Shown here piece by piece: positions 24,776 through 35,300 of a stretch of DNA of 64,000 nt. Under the pieces are notes generated by a model. The model searched no databases. It was not told the origin of the DNA and saw nothing but the letters and a program-made list of their open reading frames with translations. The position numbers and the translations under genes were made by a program. Position 1 is the first letter of the stretch. Every line of letters starts with the position of its first letter. Origin of the DNA: Baylisascaris procyonis (Eukaryota; Nematoda; Chromadorea; Rhabditida; Ascarididae); contig JAZARR010000247.1 of assembly GCA_037389465.1 (NCBI GenBank), positions 1,860,001-1,924,000 on the forward strand, in the 5' to 3' direction.

Positions 24776-25175
24776 TTGGATGTATTTTTGCATTGGATTT
24801 GCTCTTCAGGATAATCTACGAATTCGTTTGATTGCAGCGCCAACTGAAGCAGTCGAACCATCGATCCATGCTATCAATACCGTCTCATTGGTATGCAGTC
24901 CGAATAGTGCATTTTTTGGACCAATACTTTATAAAGATTTAGCATTACATTACGTATATGATGCAATCGTTAATGAAGGCCAATTATGGGCATTTCATTG
25001 GCGTACTTCTCTATGGCGATCGACTAATGTTATCCTAACACGACATGCACTCAATAAATTCGTCACTATGTATACAATTAACAATATGTTATATATGCAT
25101 GGTGATTGTGCAACAATTACATGTCATAAACGTGCACATATACATTGTATAGATCTTAGTAATAAATTCTTGTAA
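21901..25175 (+). CDS. Unrecognised 345-aa protein, five exons, possible kelch-like segment
   Basis: I cannot name this protein. Exons 21901-22077, 22869-23070, 23337-23507, 24188-24274 and 24775-25175 join with phases 0, 1, 1, 1, giving 345 residues. ATG 21901 follows an in-frame TGA. The donors are GTTAGT, GTAATC, GTATTT and GTAAGT. There is no signal peptide or membrane segment. The sequence alternates short hydrophobic strands with charged turns, for example LLLVFLFEQ, YYLVTMRDDG, HLYAVISWQIS, SLHVLRINVS. Near the C-terminus MLYMHGDC followed by HIHCIDL resembles the paired strands of a kelch/beta-propeller blade. That is only a resemblance; no full propeller is evident. The last exon's acceptor directly abuts a (TA)n array. 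Element copy C starts about 110 bases after the stop. A nematode-restricted protein is likely. Confidence 0.75.
22682..22873 (-). pseudogene. Minus-strand open frame inside an intron
   Basis: Within the first intron of the 345-aa gene, the minus strand is open for 64 codons. It includes an acidic, aromatic stretch SDDELLVYLPEFEDVYWEG and continues to ASNKFPQ, then a stop. The composition is coding-like (mixed codons, few runs), whereas the plus strand has early stops. No second exon was found. It could be a decayed insertion, one exon of a nested gene, or chance. Confidence 0.25.
24742..24773. repeat. (TA)n array ending at a splice acceptor
   Basis: Sixteen TA units run directly into the TATAG acceptor of the last exon of the 345-aa gene, and therefore take the place of its polypyrimidine tract. 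Confidence 0.9.
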
Positions 25176-25548
25176 AAAAAATTAAAATGAACATTCCAAC
25201 AATCTACTTCTTTGTGATATTATGATAGAGTGCCTTTAGCAAACTGAACGATTGCGAATATCGTTAAAAAATTCAATTCAAAGTACATGTTTTTTTCTAT
25301 AAGTATACCTTTGTATGTGTTACATAGTATAGTATAATAATATAAAGTATACGTTTGTGAGCGTTACATAGGGGGCCGGGCTAAGCCTCTCCTCCATTTT
25401 TAAGTGTGATACAAAAGGAACGTGGGGCGAAGCCCCTCCTGAGCCAGGCAGTGGTTGAACATGAGTACTGTTTGATAGATTCAGTTTAATTCAATACAAG
25501 CCAGCTATGATCCTGACTGGCAAAGCAAGCGCGGATGGCATAGGAGAA

Positions 25549-26905
25549 TTTATTTCAAATCGACCTCAGAATGACACAAACCTTACAAAACTCGCCATCC
25601 CTGCAGGGGTCCGAACCTGGGTACTATTTCATAGATTCAATACAACCCATCCATGAGCCCTGCTGGCTAAGCAATTTCGGAGGGCGTAGGAGAATTTATT
25701 TCAAATCGACCTCAGAATGGCACAAACCTTACAAAACTCGCCATCCGTGCAGGGGTCCGAACCTGGGTACTATTTGATAAATTCAGTACAACCCATTCAT
25801 GAGCCCTACTGGCTAAGCAATTTCGGAGGACATAGGAGAATTTATTTCAAATCGACCTCAGAATGCCACAAACCTTACAAAACTCGCCATCTCTGCAGGG
25901 GTCCGAACCTGGGAGCTATTTCATAGATTCGATACAACCCATCCATGAGCCCTCTTACTATGCAATTTCGGAGGGCAGAGGAGAATTTATTTCAAATCGA
26001 CCTCAGAATGCCACAAACCTTACAAAACTCGCCATCCCTGCAAGGGTCCGAACCTGGGAGCTATTTCATAGATTCGATACAACCCATCCATGAGCCCTCT
26101 TACTATGCAATTTCGGAGGGCAGAGGAGAATTTATTTCAAATCGACCTCAGAATGCCACAAACCTTACAAAACTCGCCATCCCTGCAAGGGTCCGAACCT
26201 GGGAGCTATTTCATAGATTCGATACAACCCATCCATGAGCCCTCTTACTATGCAATTTCGGAGGGCAGAGGAGAATTTATTTCAAATCGACCTCAGAATG
26301 CCACAAACCTTACAAAACTCGCCATCCCTGCAAGGGTCCGAACCTGGGAGCTATTTCATAGATTCGATACAACCCATCCATGAGCCCTCTTACTATGCAA
26401 TTTCGGAGGGCAGAGGAGAATTTATTTCAAATCGACCTCAGAATGCCACAAACCTTACAAAACTCGCCATCCCTGCAAGGGTCCGAACCTGGGAGCTATT
26501 TCATAGATTCGACACAACCCATCCATGAGCCCTCTTACTATGCAATTTCGGAGGGCAGAGGAGAATTTATTTCAAATCGACCTCAGAATGCCACAAACCT
26601 TACAAAACTCGCCATCCCTGCAAGGGTCCGAACCTGGGAGCTATTTCATAGATTCGATACAACCCATCCATGAGCCCTCTTACTATGCAATTTCGGAGGG
26701 CAGAGGAGAATTTATTTCAAATCGACCTCAGAATGCCACAAACCTTACAAAACTCGCCATCCCTGCAAGGGTCCGAACCTGGGAGCTATTTCATAGATTC
26801 GATACAACCCATCCATGGGCTCCACTTACTAAGCAATTTTGGAGGACATAGAATTTATTTCAAATCGACCTCAGAATGCCACAAACCTTACAAAACTCGC
26901 CATCC
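25549..26905. repeat. Tandem array of about 145-bp monomers, nine to ten copies
   Basis: Monomers begin with CCTCAGAATG near 25563, 25709, 25855, 26001, 26146, 26291, 26436, 26581, 26726 and 26868. The central units (about 25945-26815) are almost identical, while outer units differ by substitutions and small deletions. Each unit carries CCTGCA(G/A)GGGTCCGAACCTGG, the complement of a T-arm/B-box-like hairpin. A period of 145 is not divisible by three, so the repeated 97-codon open frames that overlap here are a by-product and do not form one long frame. Confidence 0.95.
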
Positions 26906-26982
26906 CTGCAAGGGTGCGAACCTGCGATGTCTCGACTAAAGGTTGCACGCGTAACCCCCTATGCCACACACCTACAGATCAG
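26906..26982 (-). other. tRNA-like head of element copy C
   Basis: The minus strand shows TGGCATAGGGG in the A-box position and GCAGGTTCGCACC in the T-arm/B-box position. It is more diverged than in copy B, and the anticodon loop is no longer readable. Confidence 0.5.
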
Positions 26983-27852
26983 CCTCGTGTTTGCGCGCTT
27001 GAATAATAGCTACCCGGTTCAAGAGTGTGTACAACGCCTTGGATTGTCTGAAGCATAAAGTTGTTCTTGTTCGTTTACTTTTTGTTCGTTTAGCATATTT
27101 TAATTGCAATGACGAATGTGATTAAAAATGTGTTTAATTATCGAGGAATGCATTGCATTAAATTCTTATGATTTTGCGCAATCATCTTTGATCAGCATTT
27201 TGCAGACAAAACTTGAAATTTAATTAATTGGAAATTTTTTCTTCGATTTTTTTGCGATCAAAACTTTCCTTCTACGTGATTATTTTTATTTATAAAAGAA
27301 AATTTATTTGCCTATTTCGACCGATTCATACAATGAGATGCCTTCAAGCGAACAACCGCAAGGTCACGCATTAACGATTCCCCATAGATAAATAAAATTC
27401 ATTACTACTCCCTGTCTGTTCATACATGGTTGTGGTTCGGTTATCATATCGTCACAATATCGGGTTTCGAGATAGTAGGCTTTCGCTCGTGATATCAACA
27501 GATTTTATTGAAAGGCTCATCTTGGTTACTAAATTTATGAGTGAAGATAGTAGACTCGATAAATTCATAGAATCGGTATCGCAGACTTTCAAATTAACGT
27601 ATTATTTTGGTTTTTCTGCTTGTTGACATATTCGCCGAATTATAACGCAAAGTTGAGGCATTAATTTGGAAGTTGTCCCAATTTTCTAGTATTTATACAT
27701 GAATACGCTAATCTATGCATTTCTATTCAATTAGAAGTGCTTTCTTAGCTTTATTATTTCATTATGCTTCTATGATTTTTCTAAACATTTATTATTATTC
27801 AGCATAATTGTTCCAAGATTTCGAATATTAGGTATTTGTAGGAAATGTGCTT

Positions 27853-29310
27853 CTTTCCATGGTAATAAATTGTGCACAACGATAATTACTGCAATAGTAT
27901 GTGGCAACATTTGGTGTTCTAAATTTGATTGTTTTATTTTTTTTTTTGTGGAGAAATTTCTGAAAATTATTGCCTTCAAATTTTCGGGTAAAATTTCGGG
28001 TAAATACTTTGCTCACTTTCCCAACTCCGAAAATTTTCCGCCTGTATTGCACAGCTTCGAAAAAAGAAACTTCTACAATAATTCTGGATATAAATTTTTA
28101 GCTGTTGTACATAAATCGCAATCCTGGAAGTGATTGAAGCTTTGAGCTTATGCCAATATTTGTAGCATTCGCTTAAAACTTGCGCGTTCTTTTTTTTTGG
28201 CGGGCAAGGATGGGCGGCTCTATATTATACTGAGGAGTGTAGAGGGAGGGGGGAGGCGGGTTAGAGGTTGAGGTGATTTCAGTATTTATTTATGAGTTTT
28301 TAGTGACTGAAATAGACGAGTAAATGAATTCTGGATCTATATTACCCAAAAGTTTTTGTTGACTTCATTCCCGCCTTATACGTTTATAAATGAAAAACAT
28401 CTAAATGGTTGAGAGTGAGATTTATTTATTAAACGCTTCGTGTATATTATGGGTTAAGTGCTATATTTAGCGAAGTTTCACGCTTGCTTTTGGCTTTTTA
28501 GTGAAATATATATGCGTTCTCTTTTTAAATGGGTTTCATTTTACCAAAACTTTTACAGTTGGGTAAAGCGAAGCCATCCGTTTGCCTTAAATGTGACTAG
28601 TTTCTACCCGAAAGCTTTCTTGTTTCATTTACTCACATTTTAATAGTGCATACCTTTCAGATGGTTCATAATAGTGGCTGTGGTTCAGCACGGTAGTCCC
28701 CCATCATTGCATTTAGTAAACTTTTACTAAGATCTCGTGATCATCGAATGAGAATCAATGAAGTACGATATGAGGAGGACCAGACCACCTATGTTAGATG
28801 TTGGGTTGAACTGCTATACCTGTTTAATTTTGGCAAAACTTAAGCGTACTTAAAGAAAATGTTCATATTTAAATGAATGCTCAAGCATCCATACTTAGAT
28901 AGTTGTATGTAGATAAGTATATAAGGAATATTCATTTCATAACTAGTCTCAAGACAACTTGGGTGGTCTATATTTCAATGTCGCTTATTTTTCATTGTTT
29001 CATTTCTTTAAATCTTATAATTACGACACTTTATATTACATTGAGTTGCTGCATATAGCCTTGCGTCTCTTATTAGAGACGCTTGATGCTTATAGTATTA
29101 TTATTTTTTTATTAAGTTCTCGATGCATTGCACTCACTATAGTAAAAATTGCATTGTTCGGGAATTCATTTAAAATATTCGACATACTGTCGTAATTATG
29201 TTTTATATTTAAATAAAATAGTTTATTTTCATCTAATTATTCCATTCATTGTAGGCGGAAAGTGAGACTTCAACTCAGAGATTTGTGGACAATTTAATAT
29301 TGGCAATACG
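27853..29310. other. Upstream region of unc-84
   Basis: No gene recognised. A G-rich run occurs at about 28230-28262. TTGTAG at 29249-29254, 56 bases before the proposed ATG, is a possible cis- or trans-splice acceptor for the unc-84 5' untranslated region. Confidence 0.45.
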
Positions 29311-32300
29311 ATGGGACTTTTTCGAAGGTTTGTCATCTTTTCTTTAAAAATCTTTAGAAAAATAGACGGTTTCCTTTTCGAAACGTTATGGTTTGATGGC
29401 AAATGATTATGACGGCATCATATGTAAACATTAATGACTACTAATTTGACAGGTATAGTCACAAATACCAATTGTTTCGCCAAGTCTTTTAGCGGATCTC
29501 ATAAATCCTAAGGTATTCCAATCACAGGGAATCTCACAAATGTTCATATTTACTTCGCAATAAGCAAAAACCATCGTTCGTCATTTCGGTTAAACGTTAC
29601 CTTCTGATGCCATATAGCTTCAGAAGGCAGTATCAATACGATCCTTAAATAGCAATTCGTTTTATTATAGAAACTAAGCGATAACAATTGAATTGTTTTG
29701 TCTCAAATTGCTTCATTTGGTGATAAAGGATTAGTGATCATTTTCATCGAAAGGCATCAACAATTTCTACAATTCAATAAATTAGTCAAAAAGGCTGTGA
29801 CTGTGCATGACAAAAATCCGAATTATATCTGTATCCTTTTCCATATATCTATGTTTGCCCTATGTATATATTAATTAATTAATTTATTTACTAACGATTA
29901 GATAGTTCATCCAGATATATTCGCAATTCATATTTAATATTGTATTTGAAATAATTATATCTTTAAATATCTCCTAAAATCCATTTTACATTCGTATATG
30001 GCTGCTAATTATTTTCGAAAATGATCTACTTACGAGGAAACTTCTGTATCAAAATTGAGATGAAACAAGAAGTAGAGGTCACTGAAATTAATCGAAATTT
30101 ATGGTTCCTATCCTTAATCTTATATCGCCGAAGGTTTGCAGTACCAGCCGTTTACATCATACCGATTCAGTTGTCTCATAACAGCATCAGTGTTAGCTTT
30201 TCCATTCTAGCTCATATTATTTCGATGTGTTAGGTCACTAAATATCTGAAATTTAGAGAGCCAACTATTGGTCGCTCGAATTTGACAAAATCTGATTTGG
30301 AACGACTTCTCGATTTGGACAGGTGAGCATCTTTATATAAAGAATTTTCGTTGTTATAAGGATGGGACGACCGATAAGTTTATAGCGTTTTATATATTAG
30401 TCAGTGAATGCTTAGTGCTTAGATAGCTAATATTATTTAATCATTAAATAATTTTTATTCTAGTTGAAAGCACTTTTTTTGATTATCATTCCTAAATAAA
30501 ATGTACTTGAATTTTTTGAATCCAATATTGCGCATATCGCAATCCTCCGAGTCATTTGAGCTTTTACGTGTTCTGCTCGTTGTGTTTTTCGATGACCAGC
30601 ACTATGATAGAATCCATTCAGTAACTGCTTAATTTTGATGTCCTTTTTTCTCAAATATTAGCCTGAAATTCTTGAATTACTAAACTACTGAATTTTTCTG
30701 GTCCTATGATGAGAAAGTCATGATATTTGTGCTTTGCTGGCTTTAGCTTCAAATGGCATTAAATTTTTTTTTTTTTTTTTGATATTTAATTTATCGGTGA
30801 ATTGGTTTATTTTGGTGGTTGTTATTGCATCTTTTTGTTGACTCAATTTACTCTTCTTTTTCAGTGAATATCGAACTGACTATACTTATGTATCCTCGTA
30901 AGTTTTATCTTTTCTTTTAAGAATCTTTTTTTTGTGGTTTCTGAAAAGTTTTATTTTGTAAACCCCAAAAAATGTTTACCATTAGATTATGTTCATTTGA
31001 CGATATGTTTAAGAATTATTTATGTTTTGTATGCAAAATTTCATATCCGCTTTATATTTTAAAACGTTGGGGATGTTGGTTGCTTATACTATGCCGCTAG
31101 AGGCAAATTCCGTAAAGAATTTTTTATCGAGAGCTTGAGAAGCTTCTTATTGGATCCTCTTCCTTCGTTTAACTGGAATCTTCGCTTCTTAATGTGGATC
31201 ATTTCTGCAAAAAAAAAAAAAGACTGCACCCTCCCGTTGCCGTATATACACTTGCATTTACGTTGAAGCCGTATTCTTCTCTAATTTTTCATTCAACGTC
31301 CTTTTCTATATGCTCATAAGTATCCATCATTTCCGACCAATTTCCTTGTCGATCCATTTCTTTCTCTTCTCTGAAATAATTTTCAACTTTATTCGATATT
31401 TTTATAATTTTTTAACTTTGTTGTTTATGCCATTTTACTATGAATATTATTAAGTTGTTTTTTAATGTCTGATTTATAGAAAAAGTTATCGCCCGGATGG
31501 TTCAGTGCGCTACGAAAATCCTCGTATGTTTCGTCTACCAATGGATTCATTTCGACGGAAACAAGCATTCGAAAAAGCATGGAAATGTTCGTTTTTGTAA
31601 CTATTCTAATTTTAATTCTTTAACTAACGAATGTTATATTAAATACCGCATACTTTTTTTATTAATGCCTTTCGAATATTGCTATTGAACAACAACCGAC
31701 TTGTTTTCTTTATCCAAATTTTCCCTTAACGTATCATTGATATATTGAAACGGAAATGAAACATTCGATTAGGATTGTCGAATATCAGGAATGCCTAATA
31801 TCCTTGTTGGATTAGAGCTGAGTTATGGCAATACTATCATATCACCCGATCGTCGTTATTCCTGAGAGATGAGAAGGTTTGAATTTCTTACTTTTACAAG
31901 GGAGAGGCGTGTGTAGTTAGTAGTAAGAGATTTAGATGGGAAGGGAGCACAGCTTAAAGTTGGAAGGCACTGAATTATTATGCAATTACGATAATTCCTA
32001 CCTATATTAGTGTTGTAATATTGATTCTTTATTTGTGTTATTTTCAGCCGGATATGTGCATTACTTCTATTTGTGCATATCGGATTTTCTGGAGCGATTA
32101 TTTGCAAATCCAGCTAAAGTCGCAGGCAATATTGTTGGATCGATGGTTTACTTCATCGTGCAAAGTCCTCGTTTTATTATCACCATTTTTCTTTTCTTTT
32201 TTATGCTCTCATTGAGAGTTTGAAAGAGAGTTTCATAGAATTTGGCTAGCACGATTAGTTTGACCACTGCACATTTCCTTCGATGTTTATTTCATTTAAT

Positions 32301-35300
32301 ATCCATAAATCACACTAATAGATAAGCTGGAAGCTAGGTCGAAATTGTTATTGGACAGAAAAGATAAGTCGTTTCGTAGAGATTGTCGCCTAGGCGTATA
32401 TCTATCAGCATTAGTTGTTAAATTTATCTTAAACCTGATAGTAAACGCATTCGTAACTTTGAATAGAGTTATCAATACTGTTGATAATTTCCACTTTCGA
32501 AGAATTTTGTTCCTTTACATTAAGAGTATTAAAATAATGTCATTGAGAATTCCCATTTTCGCATTTCATTTGCAAGAACTCTGAATTAAATTCAACGAAA
32601 CTTGTCGAAGTCACAAATATTATGCATAATGGAAAATTGCCTATAGTTGCAGAAATCACCCTGTTCCCTTCCTTTGACCATAAGTAGAGAAATGAAAGTA
32701 CCACTGATTGATGCTTGCTTTTTTAGTTTTCTGGATGATTGCAAGCCTATTGTCGTTAAACAATCAAAAAGTACATCATGATCAACAACAATACAGCGAT
32801 TATGGATCGAAAGGTTAAAATCTAGGTTTCGATTCATTTGTCTGAGAGACATATATAGGTTGTTTTTTTAGGAAAGAGAATTAAGTGCCGCTTTCTTTGT
32901 TTTCTTTTTTTCTTTTTTATGTGCGATGAAAATCAAATATTTCAGTTTTTAAGGTTTTATCACTATATTTATAAAATTTGTTGGAATTCTTATCTACAAT
33001 TATTTCCATCTATCATTTTCAAAAGTACTATTTCAGTAATTTTTTTTTCAATTATTCTTTTTTAATTAAAAGTATAGTTTGCGAAATTATTTAAATTCTT
33101 CTTGTTATTGCTTACATGAATGGTACAAATAGATTAATTGCGTACCTATTTTAGTATCACATCGTCATAGCTTCGAGCACGAACGGCAATTTTCATGGTC
33201 ATCTGATGAGGATGCGAGACTGGTAAGGATATTTGCTAAGTTTTGCGATTATTCTCTGGCAATGGATACATTCGTTTTCACATCCATTTTATGAAATTAT
33301 TATGCACGATAGGCTATGAAATGCTATTAAAATTTTGATAGTCTAAGGTTATATCGATTATTAAAAATCATATGCAAATTTCTAAGGGCTTATGTCGATT
33401 ACTAAAATATACTATGCAAATTTATGCGTTAATAAATTCGTCTTCGAATTGATTAATTTGCATTGAGGGTGAAATTGTTCGACGTCGATCGTCTGCATTG
33501 TATACGCCAACCTTCGCTAATGAAAAGTACATCGAATCGCCGACCGTATATCCTCAAAAAAAGGTATCGAAACCTTCAATTGGGTGGCGTGCCTTACGAC
33601 GTATCATACGATTGATTACTTATATTGTAACGATTGGCTTCTATCCAACTGATTTTGGCGAGTAAGTTTTGAGATTTTATTTTATTATGGTTATTTGTCT
33701 TATTATTGTCACAGTTATTCATCTGCTCATTTTGTGATTTATTGAATTTAAGGATTATAGTTTTGGCCGTTGATGTGAGATGTATAGTATGAGGAATAAA
33801 TAGTTCATGGAACGTCTTTTGTTGGAGAGCTTTGGCAATTTAAGGATTCATCTAATTCCTGATCGGCCTACCTTTCATATCGGCGTATCCTTTGCTTATC
33901 TTTGTCTCTGCCTTCCCCTTCTCCCCTTTCTGCGTTCATTAAACCTTTTTAGTGTGCTTTCCACTGCTTATTTGTCGCTTAAGTGATCTCCAGCAATCCC
34001 GAGCAGCATTTGTACAGCTCAATAACTTCATTGGTATATAACGAATTTGAATTAGCTCATTTCTGTTGTCTCAGTCATCTCATAGACGATGAAGTGCACA
34101 TCTACAGATATTTACATATGCTTCAATTTATTGCTTTATTGATCGTTGAAGGGAGAATGGTCGTCAACAGAGATCGACGCATGCTCAGATGCTTAGTGAA
34201 GGTGGATTTCTGAATGCACCACGCACTGGCTCAGTGGGTGTGTCACATGAAGATGAGGAAACACCATGGATCGATGATGATGATGAGGCATTCCCTGATG
34301 AATTTGCCGTGCGAGAAAGTACTCAAATTTATTCGGCAGCCTCACCACCTACTTATGAAGAACCGTATGATTTTTTATGTGTTATTCGCTTTTATTAGAC
34401 ATAAGGCCACGTTGAATGCGAACTGTATAGAGACTTTTAACATGTCATTTAGAGTTTAGATGTAAACGGAAGCTTCTGCGATGTCAAAGGAATTTTCTAT
34501 CTTTTTTGGAATGTTGCTCATGCGTTCTATTTGACGGGGGTTTTTTTTTTTTTGAATCATTGATGCTAATGAGTGCCGAAAAAGTGTTGATCGAATGCAG
34601 CCTGGGGAATACTGTACCAAGATGATCAGGAAATGGGCATAGATTGACTTTAGTTGGTCACTATTCATATTAGCTTTGAATAGGTCCAGGAAGGTGTATT
34701 TTTAGTGTGACATGGCCATGAAATGGTTAGGTACAGCAGGGTCGTTTTTTTATCTATTGAATTCTCAGACTAACATACATCCTGTTTCGTCCATTCAAAT
34801 TACCATTGATGAACGTGGCAACTCATTTTTGAGGCCTTCCCTTGAATATAAATAACATCCGGCGGATATAAGGTAACCGGATTTTCCGAAGTGTAGGGGA
34901 ATGGATGTTGCACTTTTCCGGAACCATGAAAATACAGCGTATTATTTCCACAGATTAGCCGAGCCACCTGGAGGATATTCTCAGTGTTGTTGATGGTGTT
35001 CTTCTTTTCTCATATTATGACGTCATCGGTTCAGATGGGTTGAGGAATCGAGAGAGGGAGAGATCGCACCACCAATCACAACACCGCTTGGTCCATCTGA
35101 AATCCGTCACGAGATGGGACGAACGATTGCTCGAGGTGCACAACCAATAGCAGAACCGCAAATCACCAAAGGAATCTTAGAGACTGTGGCGTTCGAGACG
35201 CTCGCATTTATACTTGCAATATGCGCGCTACCAATAAAACTTATACGATCGGCAAGCGAAAAAACATCCGATTTCTTTTCGCCAAGGTTAACTTTGCGTA

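Larger units (their letters stand above)
25284..27852 (-). mobile_element. Dispersed tRNA-derived element, copy C (longest)
   Basis: On the plus strand: a left arm (25284-25548, shared with copy B), a tandem array of about 145-bp monomers (about 25549-26905), a tRNA-like head on the minus strand (26906-26982) and a right arm of about 850 bp (26985-27852, shared with copy A). It lies between the stop of the 345-aa gene and the unc-84 start. No protein-coding gene, long terminal repeat or flanking duplication is visible, so mobilisation would need outside machinery. Similarity between arms of different copies is high, pointing to fairly recent spread or gene conversion. Confidence 0.8.

Noticed and set aside
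25549..26905. Regular direct repeats as a CRISPR array
   Set aside because: Units are joined head to tail with no unique spacers, and the genome is eukaryotic.
25571..26939. A ladder of overlapping open frames of 60-108 codons with nearly the same protein
   Set aside because: They are the same frame read from successive 145-bp monomers; 145 is not a multiple of three, so no continuous repeat protein exists.
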